DNA of 64,000 bases from Halobacteriovoraceae bacterium (GCA_002707495.1 PAMZ01000006.1:248001-312000), one strand, 5' to 3'. Counted from the stretch's first letter, positions 24,873-34,339 are shown. Notes: generated by a model not told the origin, from the sequence alone. A program made the numbers and translations.

Positions 24873-27848
24873 ATGACCCATAAAAGAGAGCAATTCCCCC
24901 ACTATATAGGCGTTGACAAGCATGACCAACAAAAAATGCTGGAAGCGATCGGGCTACAAAGCTTAGAGGATCTCTACCGGCACATTCCTGCTGATATTAA
25001 GCTGGATGAAATAAAGCTCGACCCAGGAATGGAGCGAGAAACACTTAAAAAACATATTAAAGAAATAGCGGCAAAAAACCAAATAAGAACCAGCTTTATT
25101 GGTGATGGTCTGGATGATTTTGATATTCCAGAATCCACTTATGCCGTCTCAAAAATTAGGGGCTTGACCACTGCTTATACTCCCTACCAACCAGAGAGAA
25201 GCCAAGGGACCTTGCAAAGCTTATGGATTTACCAAAACCTTATCTCTAAATTGACCGGCTTTGAAGCGATAAACGCTTCACTATATGAACGCTCTACTTG
25301 TCTTTTTGAGGCACTAAATTGTGCCACGAGAATAGCTCGAAATAAGCATAAAGTTCTTGTTTCAGAAGCCATTTATCCGGGTGATAAGGAAGTTATTGAA
25401 ACCCTAGCAAAAGATACTCATCTTGAAATTATCTACGTACCTATCGATCAGTCTTCTGGTCAAACGGATCAAACTAAGTTGCAAAGCTTAGCAGCAGAGC
25501 ACAAGGAAATTGCTGGGTTTGCTTTTCCTCAAATAAACAGCTTAGGAGTGGTGGACGATTTTAACTCCCTAACCGATTTTGCCCACGCAAATAATTGGCT
25601 CGCTATTTCTATTGTAGATCTACACGCTCTCTCAGATAACGGTTTTACTGAACCTGCAAAATGGGGTCAAAAAGGAGCAGACCTTTTAGTTGCTGAGGGA
25701 CAGTCTTTGTGTTTAGCACCCAATTATGGAGGACCAGGACTTGGAATTTTTGGCGTTCGCTATAATGACTCCAACAAAACTTATATCCGCTCTACTGCAG
25801 GGAGGTATATTGGCAAAGCAAAAGATATCAATGGAAGAGATTGTAAAGCCATTATTCTTTCTACTCGTGAGCAACATATAAGACGCGAAAAAGCGACCTC
25901 CAATATTTGTTCTAACCAATCTTTTGTCGCATCTTTATGTGGAGCCGCCCTCTTAGAAAAGGGCTCTAAAGGACTCTCTGAAGACTTTACTAAAGCTAAT
26001 CAAGTGGCCCGCCAGTTAGCCAATGAACTCACGACTTTAGAGGGGGTGGACCTAAAATTCATTGGACCTGTTTTTAATAAGCTTTGTTTAAGGCTCAATT
26101 GCAATGTGGAAGAACTTATTAAAGAAGCTTCTCAAGCCGACCTTCATCTAGGTATGAATATTTCAGGTAGAGCAGGTATTGATGAACAACTTTTACTCAT
26201 CACTACTAGTAATCGCCATACAGCTCATGATACCCATAAATTAGTTAAGTTTTTTAAGAAATTTTTTAAACAAGGGTCCATTTCAAATTCTTTAAAATCT
26301 ATTTCGCCTCAGCAGATGCGAAAAACTCCGACCGAAATTCCACAATACTCTGCCCTGGAAATTAGTGAGTATTACCAAAAACTAGGCCTCCAAAACTTAA
26401 GTCCCGACGAAGGATTATACCCCCTTGGAAGTTGTACAATGAAATACAACCCCGAGCTAAATGAATGGGCTGCCTCTCTTTCGGGATTTACTCAGACTCA
26501 TCCTCAGGCTCCTGAATCCGATTGCCAGGGAAATTTACAGTTGATGTATGAAATCCAAGAAATATTCAAAGCTGTTACGGGTCTTCCTGCAGTGACAACT
26601 CAGCCGGTGGCTGGCGCCCAAGGAGAATTGGTTGGGATCAAAATGTTTCAAGCCTACCATAAAGATCAACATCCTGGACAAACGAGAGATGTCATCTTAA
26701 TCCCAAGGTCAGCACATGGCACCAACCCGGCAACAGCAACGATGGCCGGTTATGAAACTAAAAAGATTGATGGAGTTCAAGTTGGAATTGTAACATTGGG
26801 AACAAACGATCAAGGAGAAATTGATTTCCCACAATTCGAAAGTATCCTTAAAAATTATGGCGAAAGAATTGCTGGAATCATGATTACGAACCCAAACACT
26901 GCGGGAATATTTGAAACTCAGTTTAAAACAATCGCAGATAAATTACATGAAGTAGGAGCGCTCGTTTATATGGATGGTGCCAATATGAATGCCATCGCTG
27001 GATGGGTGGATCTTGCTAAGATGGGTGTCGACGCTGTTCATAACAACCTTCATAAGACCTGGTCTATTCCCCACGGTGGTGGAGGTCCAGGAGATGCTAT
27101 TGTAGCAGTTAGTGAACGTTTAGCAGATTACCTACCAGGCCTTCAGTATGAAAAAGAGGGTGACACTTACAAAACCTCTAGACCGCTTAAATCAATTGGT
27201 TCATTTCATAGGCACCATGGAAATTTCGCACATAAAGTGAGGGCCTATACATATCTTCGCTACCTTGGATCTGATGGTATAAAAAGAATGAGTGCTATTG
27301 CTGTTTTAAGCGCCCGCTACCTCTATAAACAATTGCGTGAAGTCTACCCTACACTTCCTATGGGAGCTGAAGATGCGCCAAGAATGCATGAGTTTATTTT
27401 AACATTGAGTGAAAATAGTTTCGAGCGGGTGGCACAGGCTGGAACTCCAAAAGCTCAAGCGATTGCCAGAATTGGAAAGTTATTTTTAGACCTTGGTTTT
27501 CATGCCCCAACGGTAGCATTTCCTGAACAATACGGCCTTATGCTAGAGCCTACAGAGTCTTTCTCGAAAGAGGAGCTAGATGGATTTGTTGAGGTAGTTA
27601 AAACTATCCATCATATAGTTAATGAGTACCCGCAAACTCTTCAAACGGTACCACACTTCACACCTATTGATAGAGTTGAAGAGGTCAGTGCAAACAAAAC
27701 TCCCATATTCGCGGAAGCTGATTTCAGTTTAGATCCTATCCTAGAAGATAGAATTCCAGCTGCTAAGCTTCGGAATCTAGAGCGAGACCAGATCATAGCA
27801 GAGATTTTAAAGGCTCATGAAGCTAAATTAGCAAAATCCTCTAAATAA
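24873..27848 (+). CDS. gcvP: Glycine dehydrogenase (decarboxylating), natural fusion of GcvPA and GcvPB types
   Basis: P-protein of the glycine cleavage system decarboxylates glycine using PLP and passes the aminomethyl group to lipoyl-GcvH. Residues 1-450 resemble subunit 1 of the two-subunit enzyme (TAYTPYQPERSQGTLQ, STREQHIRREKATSNICSNQ). Residues 490-991 resemble subunit 2 (YPLGSCTMKYNPELNEW, RSAHGTNPATA, DGANMNAIAGW). The PLP lysine is about K728 in NNLHKTWSIPHGGGGPG. The second half looks closer to the split GcvPB form than to the single-chain P-protein of E. coli, which suggests an independent fusion or an intermediate. gcvT, gcvH and lpd are not nearby. AAAGGAC stands seven bases before the ATG. 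No glycine riboswitch is seen in the short leader. A terminator follows. Confidence 0.93.
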   Translation: MTHKREQFPHYIGVDKHDQQKMLEAIGLQSLEDLYRHIPADIKLDEIKLDPGMERETLKKHIKEIAAKNQIRTSFIGDGLDDFDIPESTYAVSKIRGLTTAYTPYQPERSQGTLQSLWIYQNLISKLTGFEAINASLYERSTCLFEALNCATRIARNKHKVLVSEAIYPGDKEVIETLAKDTHLEIIYVPIDQSSGQTDQTKLQSLAAEHKEIAGFAFPQINSLGVVDDFNSLTDFAHANNWLAISIVDLHALSDNGFTEPAKWGQKGADLLVAEGQSLCLAPNYGGPGLGIFGVRYNDSNKTYIRSTAGRYIGKAKDINGRDCKAIILSTREQHIRREKATSNICSNQSFVASLCGAALLEKGSKGLSEDFTKANQVARQLANELTTLEGVDLKFIGPVFNKLCLRLNCNVEELIKEASQADLHLGMNISGRAGIDEQLLLITTSNRHTAHDTHKLVKFFKKFFKQGSISNSLKSISPQQMRKTPTEIPQYSALEISEYYQKLGLQNLSPDEGLYPLGSCTMKYNPELNEWAASLSGFTQTHPQAPESDCQGNLQLMYEIQEIFKAVTGLPAVTTQPVAGAQGELVGIKMFQAYHKDQHPGQTRDVILIPRSAHGTNPATATMAGYETKKIDGVQVGIVTLGTNDQGEIDFPQFESILKNYGERIAGIMITNPNTAGIFETQFKTIADKLHEVGALVYMDGANMNAIAGWVDLAKMGVDAVHNNLHKTWSIPHGGGGPGDAIVAVSERLADYLPGLQYEKEGDTYKTSRPLKSIGSFHRHHGNFAHKVRAYTYLRYLGSDGIKRMSAIAVLSARYLYKQLREVYPTLPMGAEDAPRMHEFILTLSENSFERVAQAGTPKAQAIARIGKLFLDLGFHAPTVAFPEQYGLMLEPTESFSKEELDGFVEVVKTIHHIVNEYPQTLQTVPHFTPIDRVEEVSANKTPIFAEADFSLDPILEDRIPAAKLRNLERDQIIAEILKAHEAKLAKSSK

Positions 27849-27860
27849 TTAAAATTATAG

Positions 27861-27892
27861 AAAAAGCCACTCATTTGGGTGGCTTTTTTTTG
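27861..27892 (+). terminator. Rho-independent terminator after gcvP
   Basis: The stem AAAAAGCCAC pairs with GTGGCTTTTT around a loop of eight bases, and a run of T follows. It is 12 bases past the gcvP stop. Confidence 0.85.
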
Positions 27893-27957
27893 GGATTCCG
27901 ACTAAACTAATCAAACACACCTACCGATAAACCCTTTGTATTAGAGGGAGTTCAAAA

Positions 27958-29121
27958 ATGATTGAGAGTAAAACCGTTAAAGGCCATGCCTTTGTCTACT
28001 GCGATGACATTTCTTTAGCAAAATCTATTGTTGATCGAATAGAGATGACCTTTTCTCACCAAGTCTATATCAAGCATGACTTTGAGAAACTTCTTCACTC
28101 TCTGACCAGTATGCAAAATGAAGACAATGTCGAATTTGTTGTTTTAGACTTGGATAGCATAAGTCGTTCTCAATTCAAAAGGTTGTATCAACTTTTGAAC
28201 GTCAAACAAATCCCCTGTGTCATTACAAGTAACGACCACTCACAATTGCATGAACTTACACATGAACTAGATGATGCATTCGTCTCGTTCATCCCTAAGA
28301 CAATCATCAAAACTATGTTTAATGAAACTCTCATGCTCCTTCTTGAAAAATGCACTCCACAAAAAAAACTATCTAAAAGAATTAAGGACTTTTCCCTCAC
28401 AAGAAAACCTAGATCTTTGTATTTTCTAGCCTTTATTTTATGTTTGGAACCTCTGGTTAAAATTTTCTACTTAAAAGCTACAACTGGTTTTGGATGGGAT
28501 ACTTTATTTAGAACTCTTTTTAGTATCCAAGGTGTCTGGCCAAATTTTGAGTTTTGGTTTTTATTTCCGCTGGCGGGATACGCTTTATGGTCTATTAAAA
28601 GCTGGAGTTTTCCGTTTTTTATCTGTCTTCAAATGTATAGTGTTTATAGCTTTGCTACCTACGAGCAATTTACCTGGCCATATGTCGCTGAAACTCCTCA
28701 CCTTTCCTCGGGGATTTTACTCTTCTTTAATATGCTTATTGTCATGTATTTTATGACTCCAGAGAATCGAAGACCGTTTTGGAATAAGACACAAAGAGTT
28801 TGGCGAGACTCATCTCGTTATGCAACAAATATAAGATCAGAAATAAAAGATAGCTCTCAAAGCTACGAGACAACCATAACCAATTTATCAAAAACAGGAG
28901 CCTATTTCACAAGTAAGCAGGACTATAAAATTGGTGATAAAATGCTGATTCAATTCCAAGTCAGAGGAAAAGAAATGAGCGTTGAGGCAAAAATACGTAG
29001 AATGCAGCCAACTGCGCACGAAGAATACAACGGTTATGGTGTCGAGTTTACATCTGTCCCTAAAGAAGAAAAAGAGTATATTAAGGACTATGTTTCAGGA
29101 CTTGTGCACAGACTCCAGTAG
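27958..29121 (+). CDS. PilZ-domain membrane protein with receiver-like N-terminus
   Basis: This 387-residue protein has three parts. Residues 8-130 form an alpha/beta fold like a receiver domain (HAFVYCDDISLAKSI, FVVLDLDSIS), but without a clear acidic pocket. Residues 153-266 contain about four hydrophobic membrane helices. Residues 283-380 form a PilZ domain with the c-di-GMP motifs SRYATNIR (the RxxxR box) and TNLSKTGAYF (the NxSxxG box). The protein should sense c-di-GMP at the inner membrane. The HD-GYP-like proteins in the window belong to the same signalling theme. The ATG has GAGGGAG upstream. It converges with the glycerophosphodiesterase gene, ending one base from it. Confidence 0.72.
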   Translation: MIESKTVKGHAFVYCDDISLAKSIVDRIEMTFSHQVYIKHDFEKLLHSLTSMQNEDNVEFVVLDLDSISRSQFKRLYQLLNVKQIPCVITSNDHSQLHELTHELDDAFVSFIPKTIIKTMFNETLMLLLEKCTPQKKLSKRIKDFSLTRKPRSLYFLAFILCLEPLVKIFYLKATTGFGWDTLFRTLFSIQGVWPNFEFWFLFPLAGYALWSIKSWSFPFFICLQMYSVYSFATYEQFTWPYVAETPHLSSGILLFFNMLIVMYFMTPENRRPFWNKTQRVWRDSSRYATNIRSEIKDSSQSYETTITNLSKTGAYFTSKQDYKIGDKMLIQFQVRGKEMSVEAKIRRMQPTAHEEYNGYGVEFTSVPKEEKEYIKDYVSGLVHRLQ

Positions 29122-29122
29122 A

Positions 29123-29884
29123 CTATTTGAGCTCCCAAGGGTGATTGGTAAAAATGTACTCGATTCCCCTATTGAGTTCTCTATCTACTAGGTTCTTGGT
29201 TCGAGGATATCCAGTCCCTAATTTTTGAGAAGCTCTTAAGTGCTCAGAAACAACTGAAGGACCAAGTAATAAGTAATGGCCCATTATGCCGGCAAAATCC
29301 TGAGCTAAAGCAATCTCACTCATTTCTTTGGTATTTGTCATGGCCACAAGATATTTATATTTATTAGGAAGTGTAGCAAAGACTTCGAATACCTTTGGGT
29401 TCAAGCTTAAAAAATGAAAATCCACACCTGGACTTAAATTTTTTAAAATGAATAATAGGATAGAATTCTGCTCTTGTGCGGATGGGTAATATTCCCACTT
29501 TAACTCAATAAAAAAATGGATCTTGCCACCGAACTCCTCGACAACCTCTTCTAATGTGGGGATTTCTGGAACTTCCTGGCGAAGATCATTAAAACTTGTT
29601 TCTGATATTTTTATGGGCCTTTTCCAAATCCGCTCTAACGATTCATCATGATGAACAACCGGGATCAAATCTTTCGTCCACCTAATATCAAACTCGATAC
29701 CCCAAATCTCATTTTTGACTGCCAGCCTAAAAGCTTCAAGTGTGTTTTCTAAAACATCCTGCCCATTATGCCATCCTCGGTGGGCAATGATTTTTGCTTC
29801 GTCGCGTTGCGAATGTTTAGGAAAGCTTACAAAGCTAAATGCCCAATCACAACAAAACATTAAAAAACTCTGAAATCTAGTCAC
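29123..29884 (-). CDS. Glycerophosphodiester phosphodiesterase-family protein
   Basis: The 253-residue protein has the GDPD motifs IIAHRGWHNGQDVLENTLEAF and GIEFDIRWTKDLIPVVHHDESL, with the catalytic His pair and the Glu and Asp metal ligands. The later HFFIELKW segment carries the third acidic ligand. The family hydrolyses glycerophosphodiesters to glycerol 3-phosphate and an alcohol. About 30 residues precede the first motif and include a hydrophobic patch (FLMFCCDWAFSFVSF), perhaps a membrane anchor. The GTG start at 29884 has its purine-rich site too close, and an ATG at 29860 is possible. Confidence 0.85.
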   Translation of the reverse strand: MTRFQSFLMFCCDWAFSFVSFPKHSQRDEAKIIAHRGWHNGQDVLENTLEAFRLAVKNEIWGIEFDIRWTKDLIPVVHHDESLERIWKRPIKISETSFNDLRQEVPEIPTLEEVVEEFGGKIHFFIELKWEYYPSAQEQNSILLFILKNLSPGVDFHFLSLNPKVFEVFATLPNKYKYLVAMTNTKEMSEIALAQDFAGIMGHYLLLGPSVVSEHLRASQKLGTGYPRTKNLVDRELNRGIEYIFTNHPWELK

Positions 29885-29923
29885 TCTTTATTGTATCGAT
29901 CTTTTCAATGAAATGACAAAAAA

Positions 29924-29954
29924 TTGACAAATTTGCTTACCGGTTTGGTATGTT
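29924..29954 (+). promoter_or_regulatory. Possible promoter of the histidine kinase gene
   Basis: TTGACA at 29924 is followed by TATGTT at 29949 with a 19-base spacer. The predicted transcription start is within two bases of the ATG at 29960, which would make a leaderless message. The long spacer and the 4/6 match to the -10 box keep this tentative. Confidence 0.25.
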
Positions 29955-29959
29955 TAAGT

Positions 29960-31486
29960 ATGAGAAAAGACGGGATTCTACTCATTCTTGCCCTAGCACT
30001 AGCCTTTCTATCTGGTAAGATTATGTTCTCTATTCAAGATGAAAATCAGATCGGATTTAACGATTTAGAAAGCATTAGACTTCTTCATAACGAACTCAGA
30101 GAAAGTGTTCCCCCAAAAAAACGACTAGATCTCAACCTATTCTATAATGACCCCGAAAAATTGAAGCTCCTTGAGACCACCAAAGAATTTTCTAGTAAAA
30201 CGATTACGTTAAACTCTTCGGAGTGCCTGCGCGCTAAGATTGAACAAATTAGTTCCAGCTTTATAAATAAAGAAAACCTTTGGTTAAGTTTTCTTTGTCA
30301 TCAAATTACCAGTTTGCCAATTAGCTTTTTCAAATCCCCTCCATATCTTCATTCTAATGGTTTGAGCTATTCATATATGCGCTATCGAATGATGAAAAAT
30401 CAGCGAGTCGCCGATCGTTTTCTAGAGGAACATGCTCAGTACATGCATATCGCTGAATTAAAAAAACTAAATTATAAAGGGGACGATGAAGCTCTAAGCT
30501 TTTTACTAAAACTCGATACTAAAGATATCAATAAGATTGTTGCTGAAAGTAATGTTTTTATGAATGAGGAACTCTACTTCATAAGAACTGGTCATCTTCA
30601 ATACTATATTGTGGGTAGGAATCAGGCTGAAACATTCTTTAGATTAGCAAGGTACCAGATAACAGAAAGCTACCCTGGCTGTGATTTAAATATTCTCGAT
30701 GTTTGCTGGAAAAAACAACCGCATAATTTAACGAGTTTTCTCTCTCAGTCCTCATCAGTCCTATTTATTTTTACTTTGGTGTTTTTAGTATTCATCGCAG
30801 CCAACCTTTCGGGTAGGATTCGAAAACAAAAACTCGAAGAAGAACGTAAAAAGCATGCCCTTAGAGTTCTCACTCATGAGCTTAGAACACCTATTGCAGC
30901 TCTTATGTTACAACTCAATAATCTTGAAGATGATGACATGCCGACAGGGCTAAGAGAAAAACTCGCCCAAATTGAGGGGGAAGTCTATAGGCTAAAATTT
31001 CTGGCTGATAGAAGTCGAAGTTATCTTCAAACTGATCAGAAAAAATCTCAAGTTTTTCAAATTGAAAAAATAGATTCTATAAAAGAAATCATCTATGAAT
31101 CTTTAAATGATTTCCCAACAAAAAACATCGAGCTTGAAGTTCTCTTCGATGAAAAAGCTGAAATTGATCCCTATTGGTTAAAAATATGTCTAAAAAATTT
31201 GATCGAAAATGCTATTCGCTATGGTAAAGATCCCATACAAGTAAAGCTTAATGGAGATAAGAACAATATTGCTATAACGGTCCAAGATCAAGGCTCTATT
31301 CCATATATAAATCTCAAAGAGGCACTGAAGGCGAAGCACCAAAACTCAGTAGGTCTTGGCCTGGGATTAGGGATCGTAAACAAAACAATAAAACAAATGG
31401 GAGGGAAACTCATACTAGAGACCTCTCCTACGAGATTTTCAATGCATATTCCAAGGAGTCAATATGGCAAAAATTCTCTTAGTTGA
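29960..31486 (+). CDS. Sensor histidine kinase
   Basis: The 508-residue kinase has an N-terminal membrane helix (residues 5-24) and a second at about 260-283. The region between them is an extracytoplasmic sensor of about 235 residues with no family I recognise. The phospho-acceptor is H306 in VLTHELRTPIAAL, the N box is LKNLIENAIRYGK, and the G boxes are VQDQGSIP and VGLGLGLGIV. I place the start at the ATG, because the TTG of the longer frame is inside a promoter-like hexamer. It overlaps the response regulator gene by 23 bases. The signal is unknown. The downstream cytochrome c might be a target or sensor partner. Confidence 0.88.
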   Translation: MRKDGILLILALALAFLSGKIMFSIQDENQIGFNDLESIRLLHNELRESVPPKKRLDLNLFYNDPEKLKLLETTKEFSSKTITLNSSECLRAKIEQISSSFINKENLWLSFLCHQITSLPISFFKSPPYLHSNGLSYSYMRYRMMKNQRVADRFLEEHAQYMHIAELKKLNYKGDDEALSFLLKLDTKDINKIVAESNVFMNEELYFIRTGHLQYYIVGRNQAETFFRLARYQITESYPGCDLNILDVCWKKQPHNLTSFLSQSSSVLFIFTLVFLVFIAANLSGRIRKQKLEEERKKHALRVLTHELRTPIAALMLQLNNLEDDDMPTGLREKLAQIEGEVYRLKFLADRSRSYLQTDQKKSQVFQIEKIDSIKEIIYESLNDFPTKNIELEVLFDEKAEIDPYWLKICLKNLIENAIRYGKDPIQVKLNGDKNNIAITVQDQGSIPYINLKEALKAKHQNSVGLGLGLGIVNKTIKQMGGKLILETSPTRFSMHIPRSQYGKNSLS

Positions 31487-32123
31487 AGATGACCAAAGCT
31501 TAGGTCCAGCTTTATCTGAAAACCTATCTAAAGAAGGCTTTCAGGTCACTTTAAAAACAAGTCTAGCTGAAACTAAAACGACAAATTTTAACGAAATGGA
31601 TTTAATTTTACTCGACTGGATGTTGCCTGATGGTCAAGGAATCGACCTTTTAAGAGATGTTCCAAAAGGCCTTCCCGTAATTTTACTGACAGCGAGAACA
31701 GATCTCGTCGATAAAGTTCTAGGACTTGAATCAGGTGCTATAGACTATGTGACTAAACCTTTTGAGCCTAGGGAGTTGATCGCAAGGATTAGGGCCCATA
31801 TGCGTTCGAAATTAGACAAACAAGAATTTCAAGAAGATAAAATTGAAAAAGGGAACCTCCTTCTTAATAGAAGTGAGAGAAAAGCTTATTTCAAAGAAGA
31901 GGAAGTTATCCTCACTAAAATGGAATTTGATCTTCTTTTCCTTTTGTTAAGCTCACCCAAGCAAATATTTTCTAGAGAAAAATTATTAGATAAGGTATGG
32001 GGGTATGAAAACTACCCTACGACTCGTACTGTAGATACCCATGTTCTTCAAATCCGACAAAAAATTGGTAATGATGTCATAGAGACAATACGAGGAATTG
32101 GGTATAGATTTGGAGAAGCTTAA
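31464..32123 (+). CDS. OmpR-family response regulator
   Basis: The 219-residue regulator has a receiver with DD at the N-terminus, phospho-acceptor D51 (LLDWMLPDGQG), T in LLTARTDL and K in YVTKPFEPRE. The C-terminal winged helix ends in TRTVDTHVLQIRQKIG and TIRGIGYRF, the typical OmpR/PhoB DNA-binding form. It starts inside the 3' end of the histidine kinase gene and is certainly its partner. The gene for a membrane cytochrome c starts 15 bases beyond its stop. Confidence 0.92.
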   Translation: MAKILLVEDDQSLGPALSENLSKEGFQVTLKTSLAETKTTNFNEMDLILLDWMLPDGQGIDLLRDVPKGLPVILLTARTDLVDKVLGLESGAIDYVTKPFEPRELIARIRAHMRSKLDKQEFQEDKIEKGNLLLNRSERKAYFKEEEVILTKMEFDLLFLLLSSPKQIFSREKLLDKVWGYENYPTTRTVDTHVLQIRQKIGNDVIETIRGIGYRFGEA

Positions 32124-32138
32124 ATTTTGGGAGGTCCT

Positions 32139-32669
32139 GTGAACAAAAATAAATCCTATGTTCTCATTTTTGTAGCCTTTATGCTGGCTACTTCATTAGT
32201 TGTGTCGCTTATAATGACATTTCATTTCCAACAGGATACTTCAAAGCTAAGATTTGAGCTCACTCAAAAGTATAAAGAAATAAAGGACCAGGAATACACC
32301 TATGACAAAAAGCGAGGAAAGGCCCTTTATCAAGATCTATGTATGAAATGCCATGGAGAGCAGGGAAGAGGTAACTCAATTTACCCTCCACTCTATGCTT
32401 CAGAAATTGCTTTAGAGAAAAATCCTAAAAAGCTCATCAAAGTAGTGACAAAAGGTCTTCAAGGTAAAATTAAAAGACAGAATAAGCTCTACCAAGGTGC
32501 CATGCCTGCTTTCGGGGCTATACCGGCAAAAGACCTAGCTCATATTTTGAACTTTACCCGCAAAACATTTGGAGATCCTAAGCATACCGATATCTCTGCT
32601 GTGGATGTAATTAAAATAAAAATTGACACTGTAGAAAGAACTAGCCCTTGGGAAGAAAAGGACTTATAA
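32139..32669 (+). CDS. Membrane-anchored cytochrome c
   Basis: The 176-residue protein has one N-terminal membrane helix (VLIFVAFMLATSLVVSLIMTF) and a periplasmic class I cytochrome c domain. The heme site is CMKCHGEQGRG, and the distal Met ligand is in YQGAMPAFG. The GTG start has GGGAGGT three bases upstream, and a TTG at 32127 lies before that site. It is the third gene after the histidine kinase and regulator, and its 3' end overlaps the convergent exported-protein gene by 29 bases. The redox partner is unknown. Confidence 0.85.
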   Translation: MNKNKSYVLIFVAFMLATSLVVSLIMTFHFQQDTSKLRFELTQKYKEIKDQEYTYDKKRGKALYQDLCMKCHGEQGRGNSIYPPLYASEIALEKNPKKLIKVVTKGLQGKIKRQNKLYQGAMPAFGAIPAKDLAHILNFTRKTFGDPKHTDISAVDVIKIKIDTVERTSPWEEKDL

Positions 32670-33288
32670 GCAAAAGCTCTTCTCTTCCTCGTTTTATATC
32701 TTTTTGATAAAACTCCTGGCGTATTTTTGCCCGAGACTTCTCCTCTTTCAAGGATTCTAATATATTTTTGCGTCTTTTTTGACTCTCAATCTTAAATTCT
32801 TCATAGTTAAATTTTAGCTGCTTAAGCTCAGAATTTTTTGACCTAAAATGCCCCATATCTGCAAGTTCGAATATGACTTCATAACCTAGAAGTACGGCCT
32901 GAGAAGTAGACTTTTTATTCAAAATCTTTCGAACAAGCATAAGTGATTTCTCTTTAATTTTATTTTTTTGGTCTTGGTCGAGATCAACCACCTCATAAGA
33001 TCTTATAAAGAGTTTTAATAATCTCTCAATACTTCCTAAGAAAAGACAGTAGTTATTTAACCTCAAGTAGTCAGATGCGATTTTTGAACCAAGAATTGAG
33101 TCTAATGAGTCTGGATCTTTGTAGGCAATAAGACCGTCAATCGTCTTTTGAATCTCTATCAAGTTTTTTGGAGTGGCTCGTGTCAGCATTGAAAGCTCTA
33201 AACCATTTTTACGTAACTCTTGGCATTCAGCTTTGACTTGAAAAGGCGTCACGAGAAATAGTATAAAAACAAGATATTTCATACTCAT
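32641..33288 (-). CDS. Exported protein of unknown function
   Basis: The 215-residue protein begins with a signal peptide (MKYLVFILFLVTPFQVKAECQEL, cleaved after VKA), with an extra Met two codons upstream. The mature part is helical and Lys/Glu rich, ending in KRGREELLLISPFLPKG. Two Cys are seen (CQEL and NYCLFLG). No family is recognised. The 3' end lies within the cytochrome c gene on the other strand. It follows a lipoprotein gene by 13 bases and is probably in the same transcript. Confidence 0.55.
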   Translation of the reverse strand: MSMKYLVFILFLVTPFQVKAECQELRKNGLELSMLTRATPKNLIEIQKTIDGLIAYKDPDSLDSILGSKIASDYLRLNNYCLFLGSIERLLKLFIRSYEVVDLDQDQKNKIKEKSLMLVRKILNKKSTSQAVLLGYEVIFELADMGHFRSKNSELKQLKFNYEEFKIESQKRRKNILESLKEEKSRAKIRQEFYQKDIKRGREELLLISPFLPKG

Positions 33289-33301
33289 GAAATTTTCTTT
33301 T

Positions 33302-34339
33302 TTATCTTGCTTGATAGATAACGTCTTTAACTTCTCGACAACTTAAGTTTCTGATACGGACTCTCTCACCAGCAACCAAACCTTCAATATCCAGTCTTCT
33401 GAAACTATTAGGTCTATACCCTCGAAGTACTGAACCTCTTAGTCTTCTCGCAGATTGTTGTCGCTCGATCACTAATTCCAAATTTCTCTGCGGGAAATTC
33501 ATTGTTATCTCCGAATAGTCTTCTTCGATTTCCGTATCTCGTGGCATATCGACTGTAATGACATCCGAAAGACCACTAGCTGTTGTAATAGAAAAATAAG
33601 TCTCCGGCTTATTGGTATACTGCTCGATTAAAACCCTATCACCTCTTCTTTCACATATTACCTGACCAGAGATATCCCCCGGAGTAAGATATTCATCGCC
33701 AAGCTCTTTAAACTCAGAGCCAATTAATGAGATTTTTTCACAAAAAGAAAGTTTCACCCTTTCATCAAATATGGCCGTTTGATCGAAAGCGACTTTTAGC
33801 CTTGATAAGCCTAATTCCTGCTCTTCCAGATATAATTCATAACCTTTTTCTTTTTCTTCAAGTTGAAAATAGAATAAATAAAGAAAAGCGGCCATGCTTC
33901 TGATTTTAGAAAACTCTTCCTCAGTGGCAGTCAAATTAGCGTTAAGTAAAACTCTGTTTAATTCATCGGCAGTATCAGGTGTCAATAATGTCCAAAAATC
34001 TTGTGGATTAAAGGACAAATTAGCATAAACACTATTTAAAATCTCTTGAATAATTTTATCAGAAAGTTCTCTTGGAAAAACGATATCAAAACCATCTCTT
34101 TTAAAAATACCTACAAATCCATTTGCCACTCTACTTAAAAAGTCAGGTCTCGTTTCGTTTACTTCACAAGTCTCAATTTCAGCTTCACTTAAGGACTCTT
34201 CGATTTGCTCTTTTACGATTCTTTCTTGCTCTTGCCTTATCTGTTCAGGATCAATATTAAAAGCCTCATTTTTGCTACTCTTATTCTTGGAACAAGAAAA
34301 GGACATCATCAAGGTTAAAAAAAGCGCAAAATATTTCAT
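33302..34339 (-). CDS. Putative lipoprotein of unknown function
   Basis: The 345-residue protein begins MKYFALFLTLMMSFSCSKNKSSKN. The Cys after a short hydrophobic stretch makes it a probable lipoprotein, although the residues just before it (SFS) depart from the standard LAG/LSA box. Ser and Lys after the Cys suit outer-membrane sorting. The next section is acidic and helical. The C-terminal third is beta-rich and Arg-rich (RQQSARRLRGSVLRGYRP). The ATG at 34339 is preceded by TGGAGAA at six bases. It sits upstream of the 215-residue exported gene. Confidence 0.58.
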   Translation of the reverse strand: MKYFALFLTLMMSFSCSKNKSSKNEAFNIDPEQIRQEQERIVKEQIEESLSEAEIETCEVNETRPDFLSRVANGFVGIFKRDGFDIVFPRELSDKIIQEILNSVYANLSFNPQDFWTLLTPDTADELNRVLLNANLTATEEEFSKIRSMAAFLYLFYFQLEEKEKGYELYLEEQELGLSRLKVAFDQTAIFDERVKLSFCEKISLIGSEFKELGDEYLTPGDISGQVICERRGDRVLIEQYTNKPETYFSITTASGLSDVITVDMPRDTEIEEDYSEITMNFPQRNLELVIERQQSARRLRGSVLRGYRPNSFRRLDIEGLVAGERVRIRNLSCREVKDVIYQAR

